A stretch of 64,000 nucleotides of DNA, taken from contig JBCDKT010000001.1 in assembly GCA_038746285.1 (NCBI GenBank), positions 1-64,000 on the forward strand, given 5' to 3'. The notes beneath the pieces are model-generated. The model had not been told where the DNA came from, ran no database searches, and saw nothing but the letters and a program-made list of their open reading frames with translations. The position numbers and the translations under genes are program-made. This stretch comes from Bacteroidota bacterium. Lineage in GTDB: Bacteria; Bacteroidota; Rhodothermia; Rhodothermales; JANQRZ01. The stretch's first letter is position 1, and each line of letters begins with the position of its first letter. This document shows positions 8,953-16,307 of this stretch, one piece after another.

Positions 8953-10128
8953 ATGCGCCTGCTGCTACTCCTCCTTCTTGCTGCCCCTCTTGCGGCGCAG
9001 GACATCCCCGCCGTCGGCACCGAGCAGACGCTCGACGTGGCGACGTGGAACATCGAGCGCTTCGGTGATGCCGGCGGTCCGAGCGACGCAGGGCAGTTCG
9101 CCAACGCACTCGCCGTGATCCGGGCGGCCGAGATCGACCTGTGGGCGCTTCAGGAAATGAACGACGAGGACGACTTCGAGGCGCTCGTCGATTCGCTCGG
9201 CGACGGGTGGGAGGGCGAGTGGCGGCGCGGCGGGCCGCTCGGCTACGGCTTCATCTACAAGACGGACATCATCAGTCCGCTCCTCGACCTCGTCATCCTG
9301 GACGAGTTCTCGTTCGCCTTCGCCAGCCGGCCGCCGCTCCTACTCCTGGCGAACGTCACGCTGCCCGACACGACCGTCCGGGGCCTCCACTTCATCGACA
9401 TCCACGCCAAGTGCTGCAGCGACCAGCCGAGTTACAACCGTCGCCTCGACGCGTCCGGGGCGCTCAAGGACTACCTCGACGAGGAGATCCTGGCCGACGG
9501 CGACAAGGCGATCATCCTCGGCGACCTCAACGACGAACTGCGGAGCTCGATCACGCCGGGCGAGGTCTCGCCCTACCAGAACTTCCGCGACGACGGCGAC
9601 AACTACCGCTTCCTCACCGAAGTCCTCGACCTCGCGAACGTCCCGACGTTCTGCTCGAACCAGTCCTGCACCTCGGGCTCGACGCTCGACCACATCCTCC
9701 TCACGCGCGAGGTCGAGAGCGACTACCAGGACCGCTCGCTGTCGCGCTTCGACGAGGTGCTCGAAGAAATCCCGAACTACACCTCCACGACCTCGGACCA
9801 CGTCCCGGTCTACGCCCGCTTCGACTTCGCGCCGGTGGTCTCGACCGAGAACGAGACCGCGCCGACCGCCTTCGCGCTCCGCGCCCCGTTCCCCAACCCG
9901 TTCCGCGAGGCGACCACGCTGGCCTACGACCTCCCGGCGGCCGCCACCGTGCAGCTCGAAGTCTTCGACGCCCTCGGCCGCCGCGTGGCGACACTCGGCC
10001 AGGGTCCGCGCTCGGCTGGCACGCACGAGGTCACTTTCGCCCCGGTCCGCCTCGTCCCCGGCCTCTACCTTGTCCGGCTGACAGCGGACGGGCAGACCGC
10101 GACGCGGCGGCTCGTGCATGCACGATGA
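8953..10128 (+). CDS. Secreted endonuclease/exonuclease/phosphatase-family protein with T9SS sorting domain
   Basis: A 391-residue protein. Residues 1-16 are a signal peptide (MRLLLLLLLAAPLAAQ). The central EEP fold shows DVATWNIERFG, LWALQEMND, ILGDLNDEL and STTSDHVPVYARF, the standard metal and catalytic motifs of DNase I-like enzymes. The last ~80 residues (FPNPFREATTLAYDL to the end) form a type A T9SS C-terminal sorting domain. This predicts export across the outer membrane and surface attachment or release. Likely an extracellular nuclease or phosphodiesterase; the substrate is not determined. The start is placed at the ATG directly before the signal peptide. Confidence 0.88.
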   Translation: MRLLLLLLLAAPLAAQDIPAVGTEQTLDVATWNIERFGDAGGPSDAGQFANALAVIRAAEIDLWALQEMNDEDDFEALVDSLGDGWEGEWRRGGPLGYGFIYKTDIISPLLDLVILDEFSFAFASRPPLLLLANVTLPDTTVRGLHFIDIHAKCCSDQPSYNRRLDASGALKDYLDEEILADGDKAIILGDLNDELRSSITPGEVSPYQNFRDDGDNYRFLTEVLDLANVPTFCSNQSCTSGSTLDHILLTREVESDYQDRSLSRFDEVLEEIPNYTSTTSDHVPVYARFDFAPVVSTENETAPTAFALRAPFPNPFREATTLAYDLPAAATVQLEVFDALGRRVATLGQGPRSAGTHEVTFAPVRLVPGLYLVRLTADGQTATRRLVHAR

Positions 10129-10139
10129 GAACTCATCGT
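10122..10139. promoter_or_regulatory. Palindrome upstream of vapBC, possible operator
   Basis: Perfect 8-bp arms (ACGATGAG and CTCATCGT) separated by AA. It overlaps the stop codon of the nuclease gene and lies 41 bases before the antitoxin start. VapB-type antitoxins usually repress their own operon through such palindromes. It could instead be part of a transcription terminator, but no T-run follows. Confidence 0.4.
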
Positions 10140-10180
10140 CAGGCGCGGGGTAGATGCTGCTCGCACAGAGGAAAAGACCC

Positions 10181-10408
10181 ATGAGTTTGCAAGAGCTTAT
10201 CGAGGCCGTCCGGCAGCTCCCGCCGGAGCAGCGCCGCCAGTTTGAGGTGGCGTACGAGCGGATGCGGTCCGGCGGTGACGGGGCCGAGGCCGACGAGCGC
10301 AGCGCCTACGACAAGTTGAAGCACCTCATCGGCAGAGCCGAAGGTCCGCCCGATCTGAGCACGAACCCTGACTATATGAAGGGGTTTGGCGAGGACTCAC
10401 TGTCGTGA
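10181..10408 (+). CDS. VapB-like antitoxin
   Basis: A 75-residue protein beginning MSLQELIEAVRQLPPEQRRQF. The LPxEQ-type helix is common in small antitoxins paired with PIN toxins. Highly charged, with a disordered-looking C-terminus (DLSTNPDYMKGFGEDSLS) suited to binding a toxin. It overlaps the PIN gene by 4 bases (GTGA), which indicates translational coupling. I chose the ATG at 10181 over an in-frame ATG nine codons upstream because the family pattern begins there. Confidence 0.65.
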   Translation: MSLQELIEAVRQLPPEQRRQFEVAYERMRSGGDGAEADERSAYDKLKHLIGRAEGPPDLSTNPDYMKGFGEDSLS

Positions 10409-10815
10409 GCCCGACCGCGATTGCTGACACGGGCTTTATCGTAGGCCTGCTCAACCGGCGCGACACCTATCACGATTGGGCAACTGGGCACGTCGGGCGT
10501 TTCTCTGTCCTCCATACGTGCGAAGCCGTCATCACCGAGGCGTGTTTCCTGATGCACGAACGAACCGGCAGCGCCGAGTTAGTGATCGGGATGCTCTCCA
10601 CCGGCGGCCTTGTCGCCAGCTATAGTGTCCAGGGTGACGAGGCCCGCATCGAGGCGCTGATGGCGAAGTACGCCGACGTGCCGATGAGCTTTGCCGACGC
10701 CTGCCTCGTGCGGATGAGCGAGCGGCACCCTGAACGCGAGATCGTCACGGCCGACGGCGATTTCCGCGTGTACCGTCGCAGCGGCAGCGACATGATCCCT
10801 GCGATCCTTCCCTAG
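10405..10815 (+). CDS. PIN-domain toxin (VapC-like ribonuclease)
   Basis: A 136-residue protein starting at GTG 10405. It has the PIN acidic residues in order: IADTGFIVGLL (Asp), VITEACFL (Glu), SFADACLVRM (Asp) and IVTADGDF (Asp). PIN toxins cleave RNA, often tRNA or rRNA, using Mg2+ or Mn2+. It is fused by a GTGA overlap to the antitoxin. The module sits between a secreted nuclease gene and the iron transporter operon and seems unrelated to either. Confidence 0.8.
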   Translation: MSPTAIADTGFIVGLLNRRDTYHDWATGHVGRFSVLHTCEAVITEACFLMHERTGSAELVIGMLSTGGLVASYSVQGDEARIEALMAKYADVPMSFADACLVRMSERHPEREIVTADGDFRVYRRSGSDMIPAILP

Positions 10816-10886
10816 CATCGCTGCCGCACGCTGCGCGTGCTTTGTCTTCACGCGCTTCTCGTGCTCGCCGGAGGTATTGGTTTTTA

Positions 10887-10903
10887 TTTTGAACCAGTCT
10901 AAA
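10887..10903. promoter_or_regulatory. Putative iron-responsive operator before the fbp operon
   Basis: A 17-bp imperfect inverted repeat, TTTTGA-ACCAG-TCTAAA, fitting TTTAGA-N5-TCTAAA with one mismatch. The right arm ends 19 bases before the ATG of the ferric-binding lipoprotein. The same element with the same 19-base spacing precedes the FG-GAP/TonB receptor pair at 61001-61017. Shared position before two iron-uptake-type operons suggests a DtxR/Fur-like metal repressor site; the regulator is not in the window. Confidence 0.55.
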
Positions 10904-10922
10904 CAACAAGCCCCAACCCGCC

Positions 10923-11960
10923 ATGTATCGCCCGCTGCTCTTCCTCCTCGCTGCTCTCCTTGTCCTCCCCGCCTGCCAGACATCTGACTCTGACGTGACC
11001 GCCGACGGTGCCACCGCCGAGTCCGGCGAACTCGTCATCTACTCCGGCCGCAAGCAGGCCCTCATCGAGCCCATCGTGGACCGCTTCCGCGACGAGACCG
11101 GGATCGACGTCCAGGCCCGCTACGGCAGCGACGCCGAGATGATCGCGGCGCTCGAAGAGGAGGGCGACCGCAGCCAGGCCGACCTCTTCCTCGCCAACAC
11201 CGCCGGCGCGCTCGGCGCGGCGCGCAACGCCGGCCTGTTCACCGACCTCCCGGACAGCTTGCTCCAGATGCCGTCGGGCTTCGTCCCGTCGAGTGGGCAG
11301 TGGGTGCCGGTGACGGTCCGCTTCCGCGTCCTCGCCTACGACAGCACGCGCGTCGACCCGAGCACGCTCCCCGCCTCCGTCCTCGACATGCCGGGCGCGT
11401 CGAACCTGGCCGGCCGGATCGGGTGGACGCCGACGTACTCCAGCTTCCAGGACTTCATCACCGCCCTCCGCATCGACCAGGGTCCCGAGGCGACCGAGGC
11501 GTGGATCGAGGGCGTGCAGGCGCTCGAGCCGAAGGCCTACGGCTCGAACACGCCGATGCTCGAAGCCCTCGCCGCGGGCGAGATCGACGTGGCGCTGACG
11601 AACCACTACTACGTCCTCCGCCTCCTCAACAACGCCGCCGACGCCCCGCCGCCGGTGGGGACCCACCGCTTCGCCGAGGGCGACGCGGGCAACCTCGCGC
11701 TCGTCACCGGCGCGGGCGCGCTCGGGACCGGGCAGAACCGCGAGAGCGCACTCCGCTTCCTCTCGTTCCTCCTCCAGCCCGAGACGCAGGCACTCTTCGC
11801 CGAGGAGGTGCGGGAGTACCCGGTCGTGCGCGGCGTGGACGTACCGCCGGCGCTCCTGTCGTTCGACGAGGTCCAGAACCTCAGCCCGGACATCGACTTC
11901 GAGGAACTCCGCGACCTCGAAGGCACGCTTGCCCTGCTCCGCGACGAAGAACTGCTCTGA
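10923..11960 (+). CDS. fbpA: Ferric iron ABC transporter, substrate-binding lipoprotein (FbpA/FutA-like)
   Basis: A 345-residue protein with a lipobox LPAC at Cys18. The mature part begins GELVIYSGRKQALIEPIVDRF, the usual start of iron(III)-binding proteins of the FbpA/AfuA/FutA type. Further on come QADLFLANTAGALGAARNAGLF and, near residue 225, VALTNHYYV, containing the paired Tyr residues that bind Fe3+ in this family. The hydrophobic-anchor signal places it in the periplasm. It is the first gene of an operon with the permease and the ATPase. Confidence 0.9.
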   Translation: MYRPLLFLLAALLVLPACQTSDSDVTADGATAESGELVIYSGRKQALIEPIVDRFRDETGIDVQARYGSDAEMIAALEEEGDRSQADLFLANTAGALGAARNAGLFTDLPDSLLQMPSGFVPSSGQWVPVTVRFRVLAYDSTRVDPSTLPASVLDMPGASNLAGRIGWTPTYSSFQDFITALRIDQGPEATEAWIEGVQALEPKAYGSNTPMLEALAAGEIDVALTNHYYVLRLLNNAADAPPPVGTHRFAEGDAGNLALVTGAGALGTGQNRESALRFLSFLLQPETQALFAEEVREYPVVRGVDVPPALLSFDEVQNLSPDIDFEELRDLEGTLALLRDEELL

Positions 11961-11961
11961 G

Positions 11962-11989
11962 CGACGAGCTACGAACGACGAGCTACGAA
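11962..11989. repeat. Tandem 14-bp repeat, copy 1
   Basis: Two exact copies of CGACGAGCTACGAA in the gap between fbpA and fbpB. A related pair (CGACGAGTGACGAA and CGACGAGTGTCGAA) lies on the opposite strand at 53417-53444 between the tRNA genes. Confidence 0.6.
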
Positions 11990-12007
11990 CGGGCGTACCC
12001 TGCCCCC

Positions 12008-13582
12008 ATGCTCTCACTCGACGTTCGCCGCTCGCCGTTCGCAACACGCTGGTATCTCTGGACGCCGGTGGCGCTCGTCGTCATCGGCGTCTCTGTGCCG
12101 CTGGCCTACCTCGTAGTCCGGGCGTTTGAGGCGGAGGCGGACACGCTCGTCTCGCTGGTTTTTCGAATGCGGAACCTGCGGCTGCTCGGCAACACGGTCG
12201 GGCTGGCCGCGGCGGTCCTCGGGGCGACGGCGGCGCTGGCGCTCCCGCTCGCGTGGCTCTCGGCGCGGACCGACGTGTGGGGCCGCCGGGCGGTGACGCT
12301 CCTCGGCGTGCTCCCGCTCGCGGTGCCGGGCTACGTGATGGCCTACGCCCTCCTCGCCACGGCCGGGCCGAACGGAACGCTCGCCGACCTTGCCGGACTC
12401 GTCGTCCCCCGGCCGCACGGGTTCGTCGGAGCGTGGCTCGCGCTCAGCCTCTCGACGTTTCCGTACCTCTTCCTAAACCTTCGGACGGCGCTGCTGGGTC
12501 TCGATCCGGCGCTGGAGGAGTCGGCGCGGTCGCTCGGGGCGACGCGGCGGGCCGTCGTGGGGCGCGTCGTGCTGCCGCAGCTTTTGCCGGCCTTTCTCGC
12601 GGGCGGGCTGCTCGTCGTCCTCCACGTCCTGGGCGACTTCGGGGTCGTCTCGCTGATGCGGTTCGAGACGTTCAGCTACGCGGTCTACCTCCAGTACGCG
12701 GCCTCGTACGACCGGATCTACGCAGCGTGGCTGGCACTGATGCTGCTGGCGCTGACGGGCTCGCTGCTCTGGGGCGAGGCGCGGCTGCTGCGGGGGCGGC
12801 GCTTCGACCGGGCCGGGAGCGGGGCCGTGCGGCGCCGCCGGCGGACCCGGCTCGGGGCGTGGCAGTTCCCGGCGGTCGGGTTCGCAGGCAGCGTCGGGCT
12901 GCTCTCGGTCGGGGTGCCGGTCGTGACGATCGTGTACTGGCTCGGGCGCGGGACGGAGCGCGACACCTGGGGCCACCTCGCCGCCGCGCTCGCCGACTCG
13001 GCAACGGCGAGCGCACTCGCGGCGGTGCTGGCGGCGACGCTCGCGGTGCCGGTGGCGTACCTCGGCGTGCGGCAGGCGACGCGCGGGACGCGGATCCTGG
13101 AGCGCGTCGCCTACCTCGGCTACGCGACCCCGCCGCTCGCGTTCGCGCTCGCGTTCGTGTTCTTCTCGCTGCGCGCGGTGCCGTGGGCGTACCAGACCCT
13201 TGGGCTGCTCGTCTTCGCCTACGCGCTGCACTTCCTCGCCGAGGCGCTCGGGCCGGTGCGGAGCGCGCTCTACCAGGCCCCGCCGCAGGTCGAGGAGGCG
13301 GCGCGCTCGCTCGGGCGCTCGCCGGTCGGGGCGTTCTTCGCGGCGACGTTTCCGCTCCTGCGCCGGGGTCTCGTGGTGAGTGCGGCGTTTGTGTTCCTCT
13401 CGGCACTGAAGGAACTCCCGATCACGTTTCTGCTTTCTCCGCTCGGCTTCGAGTCGCTGGCGATGCGGCTGTGGAGCGCGGCGAGCGAGTCGCTCTTCAG
13501 CGCCGCTGCACCCTACGCCCTCGCGCTCGTCCTGGCCTCGGCGGTGCTCGTCGGGCTGCTCTTACAACGGGAGGAAGAGTAG
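12008..13582 (+). CDS. fbpB: Ferric iron ABC transporter, fused permease (FbpB/FutB-like)
   Basis: A 524-residue protein with roughly twelve membrane segments. It forms two homologous permease halves, each with the EAA-type loop for the ATPase: LEESARSLGATRRAVVGRVVLP near residue 170 and VEEAARSLGRSPVGAFFAATFP near 430. Fusion of the two halves is typical of FbpB/SfuB. It imports Fe3+ from the periplasmic binding lipoprotein encoded just upstream. The 47-base gap to that gene holds a tandem 14-bp repeat. The start at ATG 12008 avoids a long unlikely upstream extension. Confidence 0.9.
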   Translation: MLSLDVRRSPFATRWYLWTPVALVVIGVSVPLAYLVVRAFEAEADTLVSLVFRMRNLRLLGNTVGLAAAVLGATAALALPLAWLSARTDVWGRRAVTLLGVLPLAVPGYVMAYALLATAGPNGTLADLAGLVVPRPHGFVGAWLALSLSTFPYLFLNLRTALLGLDPALEESARSLGATRRAVVGRVVLPQLLPAFLAGGLLVVLHVLGDFGVVSLMRFETFSYAVYLQYAASYDRIYAAWLALMLLALTGSLLWGEARLLRGRRFDRAGSGAVRRRRRTRLGAWQFPAVGFAGSVGLLSVGVPVVTIVYWLGRGTERDTWGHLAAALADSATASALAAVLAATLAVPVAYLGVRQATRGTRILERVAYLGYATPPLAFALAFVFFSLRAVPWAYQTLGLLVFAYALHFLAEALGPVRSALYQAPPQVEEAARSLGRSPVGAFFAATFPLLRRGLVVSAAFVFLSALKELPITFLLSPLGFESLAMRLWSAASESLFSAAAPYALALVLASAVLVGLLLQREEE

Positions 13583-13606
13583 GGGTTTGATTAATCAAAC
13601 CCCTAC
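13579..13606. repeat. 28-bp perfect palindrome, GTAGGGG family, copy 1
   Basis: The outer arms GTAGGGG and CCCCTAC flank an inner palindrome TTTGATTAATCAAA. It overlaps the stop codon of fbpB. Two other members with the same outer arms but different, still palindromic, inner sequence are at 31391-31418 and 41151-41178. It could fold in RNA as a perfect hairpin and act as a transcript end or processing site. Confidence 0.8.
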
Positions 13607-13677
13607 GGGTGCCAGGCGAGAGCGATGATGCTAGCTTCTTGCCCACTGTCTTACCGTCCACCGTCTCACCGTTCACC

Positions 13678-14745
13678 GTGCCGTCCCTTCTCACGGTCTC
13701 CTGCCTCTCGAAACGTTTCGCCGCCGGCGCGCTGCCGGTCGTGAACGGCCTCTCGTTCGAGGTCGCCGAGGGCGAGACGTTTGCCCTCCTCGGGCCGAGC
13801 GGGTGCGGGAAGACGACGGCGCTCCGCTGCATCGCGGGCTTCGAGCAGCCCGACGGCGGGACGGTTGCGCTCGGCGGCCGGATGCTCGTGGGCGAGGGGG
13901 CGCTCGTCCCGCCGGAGCGGCGCGGGATCGGGTTCGTGTTCCAGGACTACGCCCTCTTCCCTCACCTCTCGGTGCGCGACAACGTCCTCTTCGGCCTCGG
14001 CACCCTGCCCAAGCGGGAGCGCCCGGCCCGCGCCGACGAGGTGCTTCGGCTGGTCGGCCTCGGCGGGCTGGAGGACCGCCGGCCGCACGCGCTCTCGGGC
14101 GGGCAGCAGCAGCGCGTGGCCCTCGCCCGCGCGATGGCCCCGCGCCCCCGGCTCCTCCTCCTCGACGAGCCGTTTTCCAACCTCGACGCGCTCCTCCGGC
14201 AGGAGATGCGCGCCCGCGTCCGCGACCTCCTCAAGCGCGAGGGCATGACCGCGCTTCTCGTCACCCACGATCAGGAAGAGGCCCTCTCGTTCGCCGACCG
14301 CGTGGCGGTGATGCAGGCCGGGCAGATCGACCAGACGGGAACGCCAGAGGAGATCTACACGACGCCGCGCACGCTCTTCGTCGCCCAGTTCCTCGGGCAG
14401 ACCAACCTCCTGCTGACCCAGGCCGAGGGCGACGAGGCGGAGACCGTCCTCGGGCGTCTCAGGCTGGACCGGGCGGCGCACGGCTCCGTCCTGCTCTCGA
14501 TTCGGCCGGAGCACCTGGCGCTGGCTGCGTTCCCCGAGACGGAAGCATGCCTCGCGGGCACCGTCCTTGCGAGGGAGTACCGCGGTCACGACATCACCTA
14601 CCGCGTCGGGCTCGGGACGGACGGCGGGGTGGACTGCCTCGTCCACTCCGACAACCGGACGACCTTTGCCCCGGGCGATGCTGTCTGGGTGCGGGCGCTG
14701 GAACCGGCGGTCGTCCTGGAGAAGATCGGCGCGGCTCCGTCGTGA
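13678..14745 (+). CDS. fbpC: Ferric iron ABC transporter, ATP-binding protein (FbpC-like)
   Basis: A 355-residue ABC ATPase. Walker A is GPSGCGKTT, the Q-loop FVFQDYALFPHL, the signature LSGGQQQRVALARAM, Walker B LLLLDEPFSNLD, and the H-loop LLVTHDQEE. The C-terminal ~110 residues form a regulatory TOBE/OB-like region as in FbpC and related import ATPases. It completes the operon with fbpA and fbpB. I prefer the GTG at 13678, because the family normally starts a few residues before LLTVSCLSKRF; an in-frame ATG at 13609 would add 23 unlikely residues and overlap nothing useful. Confidence 0.88.
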   Translation: MPSLLTVSCLSKRFAAGALPVVNGLSFEVAEGETFALLGPSGCGKTTALRCIAGFEQPDGGTVALGGRMLVGEGALVPPERRGIGFVFQDYALFPHLSVRDNVLFGLGTLPKRERPARADEVLRLVGLGGLEDRRPHALSGGQQQRVALARAMAPRPRLLLLDEPFSNLDALLRQEMRARVRDLLKREGMTALLVTHDQEEALSFADRVAVMQAGQIDQTGTPEEIYTTPRTLFVAQFLGQTNLLLTQAEGDEAETVLGRLRLDRAAHGSVLLSIRPEHLALAAFPETEACLAGTVLAREYRGHDITYRVGLGTDGGVDCLVHSDNRTTFAPGDAVWVRALEPAVVLEKIGAAPS

Positions 14746-14790
14746 CCGAGGCCGCGAGCCGATCCTGTCCTTACTCATTCCGACAGCACT

Positions 14791-15156
14791 ATGCGTACTG
14801 CGATCTCCATCCTTCTTCTCGGCTCCACCCTCGTCCTCGCCGGGTGCGACGCCAGCGAGACCGACCAGGCCATCGACCTGCTAACGGACGGCGCGTGGCG
14901 GATCGTCGACCCAGCGGCCAATCCCGATTTGCCCGTGCGCTACGAGTTCCGGCAAAACAACCGCGGCGGCCGTCTCGACCTCACCTTTGCCAACGGTTCC
15001 GAGCTGACCACGGAGTGGGCGCTCGACGAGAACGCTACGGTCCTCGTCTACCGAGACCAGGGCGGTGAGCAGATCAACATCCCGATCCTGACGCTCACCG
15101 AAACCGACCTCAGGCTGGAGTTCGACGGCACGCCCGTCGATTTCGTCCGGGCGTAG
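14791..15156 (+). CDS. Small lipoprotein, lipocalin-like pattern
   Basis: A 121-residue protein with a lipobox VLAGC (Cys19). The mature part reads LLTDGAWRIVDP, then YEFRQNNRG, WALDENATVLVY and ILTLTETDLRLEF. The pattern "L...W.....f.....-....W.l......l" resembles the small lipocalin-like (DUF4923/DUF5004-type) lipoproteins common in Bacteroidota, but I do not recognise a specific family. It follows fbpC by 45 bases in the same direction, so it may be read from the fbp promoter. No function is assigned. Confidence 0.7.
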   Translation: MRTAISILLLGSTLVLAGCDASETDQAIDLLTDGAWRIVDPAANPDLPVRYEFRQNNRGGRLDLTFANGSELTTEWALDENATVLVYRDQGGEQINIPILTLTETDLRLEFDGTPVDFVRA

Positions 15157-15165
15157 GCTACGGCC

Positions 15166-15579
15166 TTAGACGTCGCCGTCCGGGGCGACGCGGATGTCCC
15201 AGGCGAGCATCTGCTCGATGTCAGCGTAGTCCTCCTCGTCGTCGCCTTCGAGTAGGAACTTGTAGTCGCCGAGGTCGCCGCGCTGGCTGGCCTTGACGCG
15301 GCTCCAGGCGGTCCCGTCGGTGTCGGTGAAGGCGTCCGGGAACGGACTCGGAATCCGGTGCGACGGGTGGTAGTTGCGGTAGGTCTTCTGGGCTTCGTAG
15401 AGCGCGGCCCGGCGCGCCCCGGCCCGCGTCACGCTCCGGCCCTCGACCCGGAAGGGGGCGACCGTGATGCTCGCGCGCACCTCGTCGCCGCCGCTTTCCT
15501 CCTCGGGGTCGAGGTACTCTGGGCGCATCACCTTGAAGTCGTCGGGGTGCGGGTAGGCACTGCGTTCGGCGTCGTACAT
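15166..15579 (-). CDS. Hypothetical protein, conserved-looking
   Basis: A 137-residue soluble, acidic protein with no signal peptide or membrane segment. It reads EVRASITVAPFRVEGRSVTR, then AQKTYRNYHPSHRIPSPFPD and ends DIEQMLAWDIRVAPDGDV. I do not recognise the family. Codon use matches the surrounding genes and no competing frame is better, so I consider it real. It converges on the small lipoprotein gene with a 9-base gap. Confidence 0.6.
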   Translation of the reverse strand: MYDAERSAYPHPDDFKVMRPEYLDPEEESGGDEVRASITVAPFRVEGRSVTRAGARRAALYEAQKTYRNYHPSHRIPSPFPDAFTDTDGTAWSRVKASQRGDLGDYKFLLEGDDEEDYADIEQMLAWDIRVAPDGDV

Positions 15580-15717
15580 GGGGCGGCGTTGCTTTTTCTC
15601 TGGATGCAGCGTTTGCAGGTAGACAGGGCGTCGTAAACTACCGACGCCCCGCCGAGCCTCCCACCAAGACCCCTCGAAGTTTCGCGCTCGGCCTCACCCG
15701 AACCACGCGACGACGAC

Positions 15718-15924
15718 ATGGACCCGCACCCCCTGGCGATGCCGGCCGCCCTGGGCGACCTGCCCGACGGTATCGACTTCGAGGACGACGACGACCTCCT
15801 CGACGACGACGAGTTCGACGACAGCGACCTCGAACTCGACGACGACGACTTCGACGAGGACCTCGACTTCGAAGAGGATGAGTTCGACGACGACGACCTC
15901 GTCTTTGACGACGACGATTTTTAG
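15718..15924 (+). CDS. Extremely acidic small protein
   Basis: A 68-residue protein. After the first ~20 residues the chain is almost only Asp and Glu spaced with Phe and Leu (for example FEDDDDLLDDDEFDDSDLEL). No cysteines and hardly any basic residues. This composition suggests an intrinsically disordered, strongly negative protein that could act as a nucleic-acid mimic, a cation buffer or a charged tail. The repetitive GAC/GAG pattern also allows that it is only a low-complexity open frame. It is not clearly linked to its neighbours. Confidence 0.5.
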   Translation: MDPHPLAMPAALGDLPDGIDFEDDDDLLDDDEFDDSDLELDDDDFDEDLDFEEDEFDDDDLVFDDDDF

Positions 15925-16062
15925 AGGACGAGACGCTGGTGCCGGATCGGCTGACCGGTAGCGGCGACCGGTGGCGAGGCAGCGGGCACGCGTGATAGCC
16001 GTTATCGGTTCAGCTAGGATGCTGTTATTGTGGCCTGCCGGTCGGGCCTCGCCTGCGCGCGG

Positions 16063-16211
16063 TTATCCACAGGGGCTGTCGTTCTGTGTATTGTTGTGCA
16101 TAACGGATATATTGCGTGCGTATACACGCTCTGTTCGTCGCTCTCGCTTGACGAACGGGTGTGGACAAGCCGGTACGAAAGCCGGCTCACGGGTGTAGAT
16201 ATCGTGTGGGA
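16063..16211. promoter_or_regulatory. DnaA-box cluster upstream of nrdJ
   Basis: A perfect DnaA box TTATCCACA lies at 16063-16071, and a second consensus box (TTATGCACA on the minus strand) at 16095-16103. Two weaker ones follow: TTGTCCACA on the minus strand at 16160-16168 and TTTCCCACA near 16205-16213. The surrounding 15925-16307 interval is non-coding and has lower GC than its flanks. DnaA is known to regulate nrd genes in E. coli, so a link between replication initiation and dNTP supply is plausible. A small secondary DnaA-titration site is the alternative. Confidence 0.55.
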
Positions 16212-16307
16212 AAGTTGACTTGCAGGAAAGGCCAATGTCCGGTTATTTACTGGGCACGGCTCTACGCGAATCTGCCTCCTCCCCACATCAATAACGGACA
16301 CCCCGCC

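Noticed and set aside
16097-16207. NrdR-box-like sequences (GGATATATTGCGT and AGATATCGTGT) before nrdJ
   Set aside because: Each matches the core of the consensus only partly and they are 90 bp apart instead of the usual ~31 bp, so not listed as a feature.
15925-16307. Cobalamin riboswitch before the B12-dependent reductase
   Set aside because: I looked for the B12-box and the characteristic paired arms and found none; the region is better explained by DnaA boxes.
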